This document shows, piece after piece, positions 17,057 to 25,911 of a stretch of 64,000 nt of DNA (the first letter of the stretch is position 1; each line of letters opens with the position of its first letter). This DNA comes from Bermanella sp049115935 (GTDB lineage Bacteria; Pseudomonadota; Gammaproteobacteria; Pseudomonadales; Oceanobacteraceae). Below the pieces are notes generated by a model that saw nothing but the letters and a program-made list of their open reading frames with translations, was not told the origin of the DNA and ran no database searches. Made by a program: the position numbers and the translations under genes. The stretch spans positions 21,273 through 85,272 of the forward strand of contig JAGDZK010000063.1 in assembly GCA_049115935.1 (NCBI GenBank), written 5' to 3'.

Positions 17057-17680
17057 TCACTTACTGCTTTTATCAAGTTCAAAGCGAATAATATTACGAA
17101 TACCCTTCACTTCAACGGCTTCGCCATTTTCAATTTTTGGCTTATATTTGAATTTTTTAGCCGCACTAATCGCTGCACGATTAAAAATATTTGGTGGGTC
17201 CGCTTCAATCACTTTCGGGTCAACCACTGTGCCTAATTTACTCACTGTAAATTCAAGTACCACATAACCTTCAATGCCTTTTTGTGCTGCACGACGAGGA
17301 TACTGCGGTGCCACTTTAACAATCGGTAAATATTCACCATCACCACCGCTGCCAGCAAGACCTGCATCAACACTTAAGTCAGCGCCTAAATCTAATCCAC
17401 CAATATCCATATCACTTGAGCTTCGGTCGAATTCAGGTTTAGACATTTCTGGTTTTTCAGGCTCCTGTGGAGGAGCCGGTGGTTTTTTAGGTTGACGACT
17501 TTTGGTGTGAATTTCGTCATCTTGTTGAACATGAACAAACTCAACTAACTTGCCAAAATCGTTTTCTTCGATTACAGATCCACCTGATGAAATCAAACCC
17601 TGCATCATAAGTGCGACACAAAATGTCACACCTGCTGCAACAGCCATGGCTAATCCAAATCGAGGGGCTGCATTCAACAT
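17057..17680 (-). CDS. tonB: TonB energy transducer
   Basis: This TonB protein of 207 residues has one N-terminal membrane anchor (about residues 10-30) and a short Pro/Lys/Glu-rich spacer (KKPPAPPQEPEKPEMSKPE). Its C-terminal domain contains VAPQYPRRAAQKGIEGYVVLEFTV and ends in a strand with IRNIIRFELD. The short spacer is typical of TonB2-class proteins. ATG at 17680 sits one base after the exbD stop and has GGAG upstream. The longer frame would overlap exbD. It transmits proton-motive force from ExbB/ExbD to outer-membrane receptors, presumably the receptor at 22649..25570. Confidence 0.93.
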   Translation of the reverse strand: MLNAAPRFGLAMAVAAGVTFCVALMMQGLISSGGSVIEENDFGKLVEFVHVQQDDEIHTKSRQPKKPPAPPQEPEKPEMSKPEFDRSSSDMDIGGLDLGADLSVDAGLAGSGGDGEYLPIVKVAPQYPRRAAQKGIEGYVVLEFTVSKLGTVVDPKVIEADPPNIFNRAAISAAKKFKYKPKIENGEAVEVKGIRNIIRFELDKSSK

Positions 17681-17681
17681 G

Positions 17682-18092
17682 TTATGGGGACTCCGTTGCC
17701 AGTGAAACATCGTACACACCCGCCGCTCTAGCTGCGTCCATAACCGCTACTAAGGTTTTAGTTCTGGCTTCTTCGTCAGCTTGTACAACCACGGTTCCTT
17801 GTGGATTTTCAGCATGTAAACGTTCAATGTTTGCACGCACCTGGCTCTCTTGAACTTGGCGCTTGTTAATCCAAATCTCACCACCCTCATTAATGGCAAT
17901 TAAAATATTGGCTCGTGGTTTTGCCGCTGATGTACTCGCGTCAGGTCGGTTAACTTCAATGCCAGACTCTTTAACAAACGATGCCGTTACAATAAAGAAG
18001 ATCAACATGATAAATACAACGTCCAACATTGGCGTAATATCAATCTCACCTTCTTCTGCTTCTGGCGTCAGATTTTGAAATCCGCGTCTCAT
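17682..18092 (-). CDS. exbD: Biopolymer transport protein ExbD
   Basis: This 136-residue ExbD/TolR family protein has a short cytoplasmic N-terminus, EIDITPMLDVVFIMLIFFIVTA, spanning the membrane near residues 15-37. It carries the essential Asp in LDVVF, followed by a periplasmic domain. It forms the proton channel with the two ExbB-type proteins encoded just upstream. Its stop is one base from tonB, indicating translational coupling. Confidence 0.95.
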   Translation of the reverse strand: MRRGFQNLTPEAEEGEIDITPMLDVVFIMLIFFIVTASFVKESGIEVNRPDASTSAAKPRANILIAINEGGEIWINKRQVQESQVRANIERLHAENPQGTVVVQADEEARTKTLVAVMDAARAAGVYDVSLATESP

Positions 18093-18122
18093 AATGTATT
18101 CCTCAAAACCATCACTAAATGA

Positions 18123-18644
18123 TTAGTGATCAAATGTTAATTTATCTTCAATGTGTGACTTTTGACGTTTTGTATAACGCTGTATTAACGATTGAGCAAA
18201 CAATCCAGTTAACGCACCCACCATGCCTGCCATCGTTGGAATCGTGGCTTTTGATATGCCTGAAGCCATCGCCCTTGGGCTGCCATTACCAATAAATGCC
18301 ATCACATCAAAAACTTCAATCATGCCTGTTACCGTACCTAGCAAACCAAATAACGGACAAAGACCCACTAGCATCTTGATCGTGCGTGTATTGGTTTCTA
18401 ATCCCATTTCTACATTTGCCACCAAATCCAAACGGATTTGGTGTGCATGCCAACTGGTTCTTTCTTTGCGTGATTCCCATTCGGCAATCGCTTTAGACAC
18501 CAGCTCTTTATGGCTCATAGAAAAGTAGGCAACGCGCTCTAAAATAAACAACCAAAGTAAAAATATTAAACCTAAGATGGCTAAGACAACGTCACCGCCA
18601 CGCTCTGTAAATAAATATACTTGTTCGTACGCGTCATAAAACAT
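18123..18644 (-). CDS. exbB: ExbB / MotA-TolQ-ExbB family proton channel protein
   Basis: This 173-residue protein has three membrane segments (about 17-37, 88-112, 130-155). The typical segments are TIKMLVGLCPLFGLLGTVTGMIEVF and SGISKATIPTMAGMVGALTGL. It is the short ExbB of a two-ExbB system, three bases downstream of the large TtpC-like gene. With ExbD it converts proton flow into TonB motion. No anomalies. Confidence 0.93.
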   Translation of the reverse strand: MFYDAYEQVYLFTERGGDVVLAILGLIFLLWLFILERVAYFSMSHKELVSKAIAEWESRKERTSWHAHQIRLDLVANVEMGLETNTRTIKMLVGLCPLFGLLGTVTGMIEVFDVMAFIGNGSPRAMASGISKATIPTMAGMVGALTGLFAQSLIQRYTKRQKSHIEDKLTFDH

Positions 18645-18647
18645 AAT

Positions 18648-20030
18648 TTAAGCCGCCTTTGCTTGATATTCTTCTTCTGCTTTACGGGCCAAAATACCTG
18701 TCGCTCGCTCTTGCAAAATTTGGATCAACTCACGGCTCTTATTGTTTGTCATGGTATGTAAGAACACACATGGAATCGCTGCAACAAGACCTAATACCGT
18801 GGTTACCAATGCTTGTGAAATACCGCCAGCCATCAATTTAGGGTCGCCTGTTCCAAACAAAGACATGGTTTCAAATACATCAATCATGCCGGTAACCGTA
18901 CCAAGTAGGCCAAGTAAAGGCGCAACCACAGAAATAATTTTGATCCAGTTAATGCCTTTACTTAAACGTGGAATTTCATTCGAAATGGCTTCACCTAAAT
19001 GCAGCTCTAGGGTTTCTGTATCAGCGCGGCTATTTGCTTGGTAAGCCGCCATTACACGACCAAGGGCGTTATTATCAGACGGGGTATCACTTTCCATTTG
19101 TTGTTTAATGCGTTTAGATTCAGCGGTTAGCCATGTCATACGAATCAATGACAGCATCACACCAATAATAGCGAGCGCTAAAATAATGTAACCCACCACA
19201 CCACCTTGCTGAATACGCTCAGTTAAGCCGGCTGTTTGTCCCATGATTTTAAGCAACTGTCCACGACTTGGATCAATCCAAAAACCGGTCATTTCAGTTG
19301 TTGCATTTTCAAGCTCAGATGCAGGGCCGTTATAGCGAGAACCAGGTTGAACTTCTAACTCAACTAATTTTTTAGCTTCAAGATCCCAAACTAGGTAATT
19401 ACCTTCTGCTACCACATTAAAACCACCGACACGGGTCACGGTTTTAGCAACCGTCTCACCGCTTGGTAAAACAACGGATGCTTGGTATTTTGCAATATCA
19501 CCTGTTAGTGTCATTTCACGCTGCATCTCAAACCAAAGTTGTTCAAGGTTATCGATACTTGGAAGCTCAGAAGAAGAGCCGGCTAATTTAATTAAATTAG
19601 TTAAGAAAACTTCACGGCCTTCAACTTGAGAGCTGATTACAGATCCTTCAAATACGCCCTGTGTATCACCAGCAACCTGCTGCAATACACCAAACATTTC
19701 TTTAAGGGAACCTAAACGTTCATTCAAGCGCTCTTGGGCCACATTAATTTTTTCTTCGTTTTGTGCAAAACGTTTCTCTTTTTCAGCGCTTTCATTTTCT
19801 AAACGGGTACGCTCTTGTTTTTCAGTCTTTAATAGGTTTTCTTGATCATACTTAGCGATATTAAAACGCTTCATACGGGAATTAAATTCAGCGTTATCAC
19901 GTGCCTGACCTTCCTTCACTAACGTCAGCAGCGCGTCCATATCCAAACCTGTTTTTGCATCATTTGCATGAACAGGCATCATCAAAGAAACCGCAACCGC
20001 ACCGATTGCAAATAGATTACGTAGTTTCAT
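18648..20030 (-). CDS. TtpC-like large ExbB protein with periplasmic N-terminal domain
   Basis: This 460-residue protein has a signal peptide (MKLRNLFAIGAVAVSLMMPVHA) and a periplasmic coiled-coil-rich domain (about 40-260). A C-terminal ExbB/MotA domain follows, with membrane spans near 278-300, 365-385 and 405-430 and the motif VAPLLGLLGTVTGMIDVFETM. This architecture matches TtpC, the extra component required by TonB2 systems in Vibrio. A second, short ExbB directly downstream supports that reading. The periplasmic domain may contact the DUF3450 partner encoded immediately upstream (1-bp overlap) or the TPR protein. Confidence 0.88.
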   Translation of the reverse strand: MKLRNLFAIGAVAVSLMMPVHANDAKTGLDMDALLTLVKEGQARDNAEFNSRMKRFNIAKYDQENLLKTEKQERTRLENESAEKEKRFAQNEEKINVAQERLNERLGSLKEMFGVLQQVAGDTQGVFEGSVISSQVEGREVFLTNLIKLAGSSSELPSIDNLEQLWFEMQREMTLTGDIAKYQASVVLPSGETVAKTVTRVGGFNVVAEGNYLVWDLEAKKLVELEVQPGSRYNGPASELENATTEMTGFWIDPSRGQLLKIMGQTAGLTERIQQGGVVGYIILALAIIGVMLSLIRMTWLTAESKRIKQQMESDTPSDNNALGRVMAAYQANSRADTETLELHLGEAISNEIPRLSKGINWIKIISVVAPLLGLLGTVTGMIDVFETMSLFGTGDPKLMAGGISQALVTTVLGLVAAIPCVFLHTMTNNKSRELIQILQERATGILARKAEEEYQAKAA

Positions 20031-20815
20031 TATTTCGCCTCCGCAGTGACAACAACAGGGGCAGCAACCGGCACTTTAATTAACTGAGGTGCTGCTTGTT
20101 CACGGGCAATACGAATACCCATCATGATTTTACTTTTGTATGAAGAATCTAATGCTTCAAATTGGCTGGTTTTAGCATTCCAAACACCTAGATTTTGACC
20201 GTCAAGGGTTTGGTAAGCTAGTGAGATGCGACCAGTACGTAGAAAATCCACTTCGCGAGAGGTGCCATCAATGACAACATCACCGCGGTAAGACTCAATG
20301 GTACGGCCATAGTCAATTTCAGTTTGATAGGCTTCCATCACTTTACGATATTTTTCGGCAACCGTTACATCAGAACGACCCATCATATCTTTGATTTTTT
20401 CAACACGTTTAGTGCGCTGCTCGATTAAAAAAGGAATATCCGCTTTTACAAATTGATCAATCGCATCAATCATACGTAACATGAGAGGTGTAATTTGACG
20501 TTCTATTAAAGTTACTTGGCGAATGCTTTCATCAATTTTAACTAATTCTGATTCTTGATTTAAAAGCTGCTTGTTTAACTGCTCAATATAAACATTTAAA
20601 CCTTCAACTTCTTTTACAACACTGCGGTATTCGCGCTCCATTGAACGAGTGTCACCGTCAATGTTATCGATTTTAACTTGGGCTTGTTGTGCCTTACCAA
20701 CACGATCTACGCCTTTATTAATGGCTTGATCCATATCGGCGGCTTGTGCATGCATTACGCTTACCGAGAGGAAAGCGCTTGCTAATAAGCAGCTGGCTTT
20801 ATTGTGAAACGGCAT
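20030..20815 (-). CDS. DUF3450 periplasmic coiled-coil protein
   Basis: This 261-residue secreted protein has a signal peptide ending near VMHAQA. A long helical domain (about 30-140) with heptad-like SMEREYRSVVKEVEGLNVYIEQL follows, then a globular part containing DYGRTIESYRGDV and VDFLRTGRISLAYQTLDG. This matches the DUF3450 family. The family regularly precedes TtpC-ExbB-ExbD-TonB genes but has no established biochemical activity. It is the first gene of the six-gene operon. Its stop overlaps the start of the TtpC-like gene by one base. The upstream 23-bp box is shared with the TonB receptor. Confidence 0.88.
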   Translation of the reverse strand: MPFHNKASCLLASAFLSVSVMHAQAADMDQAINKGVDRVGKAQQAQVKIDNIDGDTRSMEREYRSVVKEVEGLNVYIEQLNKQLLNQESELVKIDESIRQVTLIERQITPLMLRMIDAIDQFVKADIPFLIEQRTKRVEKIKDMMGRSDVTVAEKYRKVMEAYQTEIDYGRTIESYRGDVVIDGTSREVDFLRTGRISLAYQTLDGQNLGVWNAKTSQFEALDSSYKSKIMMGIRIAREQAAPQLIKVPVAAPVVVTAEAK

Positions 20816-20894
20816 ACAATATTTCCTGTTATTTATTAACGCTCTTTAATGAGAGCTAGAGTAATGATTGACAGGAAGGAAGATACGCCGCTTT

Positions 20895-20917
20895 TGTGAC
20901 AGCGATATTACATGACA
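20895..20917 (-). promoter_or_regulatory. 23-bp operator-like box upstream of the DUF3450-TonB operon
   Basis: The plus-strand sequence reads TGTGACAGC, then GATA, then TTACATGACA. The same two outer blocks recur with a different four-base middle in front of the TonB receptor gene (25628..25650), 19 of 23 bases identical. Read on the coding strand it contains two TGTCA half-sites 16 bases apart. These recall PhoB half-sites but lack the canonical 11-base spacing. The regulator is unknown. Confidence 0.6.
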
Positions 20918-21011
20918 GTCTGGTTTCAAAGAATTTTCAGTTTTGTGTATGGGATATTACAGGGTGTCACATAAGTGAAATATTTAGATTTATAATCAGT
21001 AAATAGCAGGC

Positions 21012-21042
21012 AAAAAAAACGGCACCCTTAGGTGCCGTTTTT
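21012..21042. terminator. Bidirectional-looking terminator after the lipoprotein gene
   Basis: The perfect stem ACGGCACC / GGTGCCGT has a four-base loop, an A8 run on one side and T5 on the other. It lies 15 bp past the stop of the minus-strand lipoprotein gene and upstream of the DUF3450 operon. It isolates the two transcription units. Confidence 0.88.
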
Positions 21043-21056
21043 CATATTTTTAGATA

Positions 21057-22487
21057 TTAACGGTCCAATGAACCATCAATGATCCAACCTGCATACCAAG
21101 CTGTAGCAGCTGCTTGGCCTGGTGCAACTGCACCTACATAAGTAGTGGTATCGAACACGAAGTTTGATCCATTATCCGTTGCAACAGGAGTAGTAGAAGC
21201 AACTGTACCATTGCTAGTTAATGCAAAGGCAGTATCAAACGCAATATCAGCTTCAACTAGGTTAACATTTGTATCAGGATTTTCTTTTTTGAAAGTAGAG
21301 CCACAATCTGATGCCACAATGTTTGTTAGGTTAACTACTGATGGTATTTTTGCGCTTGCATCATCGTTTTTAGTCTCACCATCTTCAAGATAAGAATCGC
21401 CATCGTGATCAGAGTAATCGATGCGAACACATTGATCAGTGAAACCAGCCACTACCGTGTTGTAGATGTTAGCCGTTACAGAACCACGTAGACGCATGCC
21501 TGGCTCTTCTTTATCTACAACATTGTTAATTTTACTACCTAGAATAGTAACGTTAGCAATTGTTGCCGCAGTTTGAGGAACGTAGTCTTCGTCAGAAGAG
21601 TTAGCTTCGATTGCGCGAGGGTCGTTAGAACCGTATGGGCCAGTGCGAGCATCATCTTGGTCCTTCATGATGATTACATGCTGAATGTTACCTTGGTAAC
21701 CTTCATCGAAATCGATATCGTCATCATCATTATTAGTAAGAACAGCGTGAGTCACGTTTACAGTACCGCCGAACCATTCGATACCATCATCTAGGTTACC
21801 GTGTACTTGCACGTAATCAACAGTGGTACCGTGACCAACACCTTGAAGAGTTAAGCCATTAAGTTCATTATTAGGGCCAGCAACTTTACCCGCTTCAGCA
21901 ATACGTACGTATTTGATGATGCCGCTATTATCAGCCTTATCTGCACCGCCATAGTTACCTACAAAGTCACCACCTTCACCAGCAACGTTACAAACCACTG
22001 CACCACAAACGCCTGTGTCACCAGCGCCGTATTGTGGAGCAAAACCTTGAATTACAACACCGCCCCATTCGCCAGTACCGTCATAACCAGCATCTGATGA
22101 AGCAAATGTAATTGGATTAGCTGCAGTACCTTCTGCATCTAATTTAGAACCACGAGTTACAAGCAATACACCGTCATCATTTGCTTTAACTTCTACACCA
22201 GGTTCAATTGTAAGTGTTACGCCAGCGGCCTTAACGGCTGCAATCCCTGCTGCATCTTCAATCGTACCGTTACCTTCACCAACTTGGAAAACATCATCTA
22301 GTGTGTATTCAACACCGGTTTTTAAAGTGAAGTCTTCTTTAAGTACACCTTTAAGTACACATTCTGTTGCTGAGTCAGCACAAGGTGTAAAGGTATTATC
22401 AACCACATCATTTGAGTCGCTATCGCTGCCACAACCCACTAGAGTTGCACTTAGAATCGCTGTTGCCAATAGAGTTTGTTTTTTCAT
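21057..22487 (-). CDS. Outer-membrane lipoprotein, predicted beta-helix type, partner of TonB receptor
   Basis: This 476-residue lipoprotein has the lipobox TLVGC with Cys19, followed by an Asp/Ser-rich linker (GSDSDSNDVVDN). The body is rich in repeated short strands and Gly/Asn/Asp turns (for example GEWGGVVIQGFAP, GIIKYVRIAEAG, DGIEWFGGTVNV). This suggests a right-handed parallel beta-helix. Two Cys-containing insertions (CGAVVC, CADSATEC) may form disulfides. It has its own promoter region and terminator. Position between the receptor and its TonB machinery suggests a surface-exposed substrate-binding or processing partner. The substrate is unknown. Confidence 0.75.
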   Translation of the reverse strand: MKKQTLLATAILSATLVGCGSDSDSNDVVDNTFTPCADSATECVLKGVLKEDFTLKTGVEYTLDDVFQVGEGNGTIEDAAGIAAVKAAGVTLTIEPGVEVKANDDGVLLVTRGSKLDAEGTAANPITFASSDAGYDGTGEWGGVVIQGFAPQYGAGDTGVCGAVVCNVAGEGGDFVGNYGGADKADNSGIIKYVRIAEAGKVAGPNNELNGLTLQGVGHGTTVDYVQVHGNLDDGIEWFGGTVNVTHAVLTNNDDDDIDFDEGYQGNIQHVIIMKDQDDARTGPYGSNDPRAIEANSSDEDYVPQTAATIANVTILGSKINNVVDKEEPGMRLRGSVTANIYNTVVAGFTDQCVRIDYSDHDGDSYLEDGETKNDDASAKIPSVVNLTNIVASDCGSTFKKENPDTNVNLVEADIAFDTAFALTSNGTVASTTPVATDNGSNFVFDTTTYVGAVAPGQAAATAWYAGWIIDGSLDR

Positions 22488-22597
22488 TATCAGTCCTCTG
22501 ATTTAGTTTTAACAAATTTATTATGTTTCGGTGATAACTAACTTATCTTTGTTTTATGACAGTTATATTAATCAATAAAAAATATATTTTATTTAAA
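22488..22597 (-). promoter_or_regulatory. Promoter region of the lipoprotein gene with a TGTCAT element
   Basis: This AT-rich 110-bp spacer carries CTGTCATAAA on the coding strand at about 22554..22563. The same TGTCAT core occurs upstream of the receptor and of the DUF3450 operon. The full 23-bp box is not present here. Co-regulation is an inference. Confidence 0.4.
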
Positions 22598-22626
22598 CAA
22601 AAAAAAGCCAGCTTATAGCTGGCTTA
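22598..22626 (-). terminator. Terminator of the TonB-dependent receptor gene
   Basis: On the minus strand the stem GCCAGC / GCTGGC with a short loop is followed by eight Ts, 22 bp past the receptor stop codon. It separates receptor and lipoprotein transcripts. Confidence 0.88.
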
Positions 22627-22648
22627 ATAATTAAACATTTATGATTTA

Positions 22649-25570
22649 TTAGAATACATAATCAACTCCAACTGAAGCATCTATACCTGTATTGTAACTT
22701 TCGATAACTTGATCATTTTGAGTAAATTCAACTGGCTCATTAGTTAAGTTGCTGGCTTTCCCTTTAATAGTCAGGTTTTCACTTAAGTTCCATTTATAAA
22801 CGAAGTCAAGCATTGTACGACCTTTCTCATATTCATTATCAAGAGACCCCCTTACTACCTTTTCAATTCGATCACCAAAGTGATTAATCAAAAATGTAAA
22901 AGTTTGCCCTGTTGCAAGATGATCAAATCCGAACTGAATATTAGCCAAAATCTCTGACTGCCCCTGCAATGCTCGTGTAGTGTTTCCCTCTAAACGGGCA
23001 GATTCATCATCTAAGTTAACTTCTGAATCTATCCATGCAAAGTTACCAGATAAAAAGCCGCTAAAATTATCTGTGTCTAACACATCTATTTTGAAATCTA
23101 ATTCCACACCTAATAAATCGGCTGAGTCAGAGTTTTCATAAGTATCACCTTTAGAAGCACTACCTGAAGCATCTGGAACCGTTTTTTCAATCGGCTTATC
23201 AATTGCTTTATTGAATAATGCTAGTGATATGCTTTCTGAATCAGATAGATAATATTCTGCACGGAAATCTAAATTAGTTATTTTTGAAAGCTCTAAATCT
23301 GGGTTACCGATAATGGCATCGTCTGTTTCGGGATCATAAAATGTAGACTCTGCTAGCTCCGTCAAACCCGGACGAGACACAGTATTTGATGCTCCTAAAC
23401 GAAACTGCCATTCTTCAACTGGCTTCCATGTGGCGGACACCACAGGTAATACCTCACTGGTATCTAGTGATGAATTAGCGCTTGGCTTTTTATCATATGT
23501 AATTTCTTGAGAGGCATCTTCAAGTCTTGCCCCCGCTAAAAATACCCAGGATTCATTTGGTTCATATTGATAGGATTGATAAATAGCCAACATAGATTCA
23601 GATGCATCATAGCTATCCGTAACGGCTGTATTACCCTTTAGACCAAACGCATTGCTATTTTCAATAACTTCTTCAACAGTTAAAGATAAGTCAGACGTAA
23701 TATCTATACCCGATAAACCGTAACGCGCCAGTTCTAAGGTACGATCTTTTTGGCCTACTAAGACACCCGTTTTAAGTTTAAATATTGAACCACTATCAAA
23801 TGCTCTTTCGAATGTATGATCAAGGCCTGCATCAAAACTAATCTCGGATAAATCAGAGAAACGTCTCTCTAATCCGGTTGATGCCAATGCGCCATTTCGA
23901 TATTGATAGTTTCGACGATCTGGCTCATATCGACTTGTATGCGACAAGCCCGCTCTCCAATCAAATGTATTTTCAGCATCCAAGAATACTAAACCACTAA
24001 ATTGCTGCGAGAAAAACTGACGCTCAACCCATTGAAGTGTCACTTCATTAATATCCACACCTTCTTTATCTGTGCCTTCTACTTCACGGGTGGTATCTTC
24101 TGACTTACGTAATAAAATTGTTTTACTTAGATATTCATTACCTGCATTTGTTTCAACACCCGTGACAAAGTAACCGGTTAAATCTACATTATATTGACTA
24201 CGCTCATAGTCAAAATTGCCAGAGGTGTCTCGAATATATGCATCTTCACGTGTTGACCATTCACTTTTGTATTCAACTGCACCATAGTAAGCCAACTCAC
24301 CATAGTCTTTATCTAAGCGATCACCAAAAGAATAAGCAACAGCAACATCCGGCATGGCTGTTGTATCTTTTGTTGAATAAGAGTTTTCAAATTCATTCAG
24401 CAGTGCTTTATTCCCATTATCAAACCCACCGTCAGTTTGACTGTCTACTTTGCTTGGCACTTCACGAGTACCGTCATCAATACCAATAAAATCCGTACCG
24501 CCACCGTCATAAGATAGAACGTCTTTTCCGGTTACTTGAGAATTAAACCCTAACGAGACTGAAAGCTTACTACTATCATCATCTGGTAAATCTTTTGTGC
24601 GCATGCGGATAGAACCACCGGTTGTATCCCCTGGTAAATCAGGTGTATAACTTTTTTGAATTTCAATACCGCCTAACACACTGGCTGGAAATAAATCTAA
24701 CGGCACATCACGACGCATAGGGTCAGTACTTGGCATGCCCAAACCATTTAAAGTTGATGAGATGTAGCGTCCCTGTAAACCTCGAACCACAGCATATTGA
24801 CCACCAATAAGTGAAACACCCGCCACTCGCTTAAGTGCAGAAGCGGCATTTGAATCCCCAAAGCGTGACATCTGCTCTGAGCCAATTGCGCTTAACACGG
24901 CACTCGAATCACGCTGCTGCGATGTGGCCGTTGATGGAATGTATGACCCTACCGCTACTACTTCTTCAATGGCACTGTCGCCACTTAAGCTCATGTTTAC
25001 ATTCATCGCGGTTGCACTGTTACCAAACACGCGCATGCCTTTTACATCGCGATTGCCATAAGATGGATGTGCAATACGTAAATCGTATTCACCACGGGGC
25101 AGCTCTAGTTCAAAGTAACCTTCACCATTGGTGCTAACCGATACGTCAGAGCCTTCAACAGAAATACGAGCCCCTTCTACACCACCGCCGGTTTCATCAG
25201 ATTCGATATAACCAGAAATTTGTCCTAATACCGCTACGGCTTCTTTGCCTGGGGTGTATACGCTGATGTCTGGGATGGCTTCGCCACCAATCATTTCAAT
25301 TTTAATTTCTGCGTTTTGATCACTGCTGGCATCAAATTCAAATTCACCGGCCCACTCGCCAAATTCGCTAAGTTCTACTTGGTGCTTGCCGCCTTTAAGG
25401 TCAAAGCTGACAACCCCATTTTTACCCACAAGCTTGCGATTACCGTCTACCGTCACAGATAAAGTATCAACTGGTTTGCCTTGTTCCGTGATATAAAAAA
25501 CACTCTCGCCTGCAAACGCACCCGAGGCACTAATAGCGGCAATCACACCTGCCAGCAAATTACGTTTCAT
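22649..25570 (-). CDS. TonB-dependent outer-membrane receptor with N-terminal carboxypeptidase-regulatory domains
   Basis: This 973-residue receptor has a signal peptide ending near SGAFA. Two Ig-like or carboxypeptidase-regulatory type segments follow (about 24-100 and 113-200). The plug begins near EEVVAVGSYIPS (TonB-box region) and includes ALKRVAGVSLIGGQYAVVRGLQGRY and STDPMRRDVPLDLFPAS. A 22-strand-type barrel ends in Phe (VDYVF). The N-terminal architecture is that of large-substrate receptors of marine bacteria rather than simple siderophore receptors. It is presumably energised by the adjacent TonB module, with which it shares a 23-bp upstream box. The substrate (a glycan, peptide or phosphate-rich compound) is not determinable. 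Confidence 0.9.
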   Translation of the reverse strand: MKRNLLAGVIAAISASGAFAGESVFYITEQGKPVDTLSVTVDGNRKLVGKNGVVSFDLKGGKHQVELSEFGEWAGEFEFDASSDQNAEIKIEMIGGEAIPDISVYTPGKEAVAVLGQISGYIESDETGGGVEGARISVEGSDVSVSTNGEGYFELELPRGEYDLRIAHPSYGNRDVKGMRVFGNSATAMNVNMSLSGDSAIEEVVAVGSYIPSTATSQQRDSSAVLSAIGSEQMSRFGDSNAASALKRVAGVSLIGGQYAVVRGLQGRYISSTLNGLGMPSTDPMRRDVPLDLFPASVLGGIEIQKSYTPDLPGDTTGGSIRMRTKDLPDDDSSKLSVSLGFNSQVTGKDVLSYDGGGTDFIGIDDGTREVPSKVDSQTDGGFDNGNKALLNEFENSYSTKDTTAMPDVAVAYSFGDRLDKDYGELAYYGAVEYKSEWSTREDAYIRDTSGNFDYERSQYNVDLTGYFVTGVETNAGNEYLSKTILLRKSEDTTREVEGTDKEGVDINEVTLQWVERQFFSQQFSGLVFLDAENTFDWRAGLSHTSRYEPDRRNYQYRNGALASTGLERRFSDLSEISFDAGLDHTFERAFDSGSIFKLKTGVLVGQKDRTLELARYGLSGIDITSDLSLTVEEVIENSNAFGLKGNTAVTDSYDASESMLAIYQSYQYEPNESWVFLAGARLEDASQEITYDKKPSANSSLDTSEVLPVVSATWKPVEEWQFRLGASNTVSRPGLTELAESTFYDPETDDAIIGNPDLELSKITNLDFRAEYYLSDSESISLALFNKAIDKPIEKTVPDASGSASKGDTYENSDSADLLGVELDFKIDVLDTDNFSGFLSGNFAWIDSEVNLDDESARLEGNTTRALQGQSEILANIQFGFDHLATGQTFTFLINHFGDRIEKVVRGSLDNEYEKGRTMLDFVYKWNLSENLTIKGKASNLTNEPVEFTQNDQVIESYNTGIDASVGVDYVF

Positions 25571-25627
25571 ATTCTCTCCAACTCACTTGTATTTAGTTTT
25601 AAGCTGGCGCTGACGATAATTCTGCTA

Positions 25628-25650
25628 TGTGACAGCTGTGTTACATGACA
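25628..25650 (-). promoter_or_regulatory. 23-bp operator-like box upstream of the TonB receptor
   Basis: This is the second copy of the box at 20895..20917: TGTGACAGC, then TGTG, then TTACATGACA on the plus strand, about 58 bp before the receptor ATG. Two more TGTCAT-type sites with an 11-base period lie further upstream (25678..25695 and 25761..25778 on the minus strand, TTGTCAT-N4-CAGCCAT and TTGTCAT-N4-AATTCAT). Those spacings do resemble Pho boxes, so PhoB is a candidate regulator. Confidence 0.55.
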
Positions 25651-25911
25651 TTTGAGTTGCAGTTACGCTGCACTTTTATGGCTGAAATATGACAAGTCAG
25701 TACGCTAGACCCCAGCGCTGGCAAGGGCTATATAGTTAAGGTGGGGATCAGGCTTGATATATGAATTTTTTATGACAATTTGTCTAGGTAGGTCTAATAC
25801 TGCTAAGCCTCCCTGTATTTAAATGGTTTATTGCATTAGTCCCATATGCTGCTCGCCTTTCAAGGCTTAGGCCTTTAAAATGCCCGCTCACTCTTTAAGC
25901 TTGCTGTTACC

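Noticed and set aside
20895..20917. CRP site or canonical Pho box
   Set aside because: TGTGA is present, but the second half TCACA at six-base spacing is not. TGTCA half-sites are 16 rather than 11 bases apart, so neither name is justified for this box.
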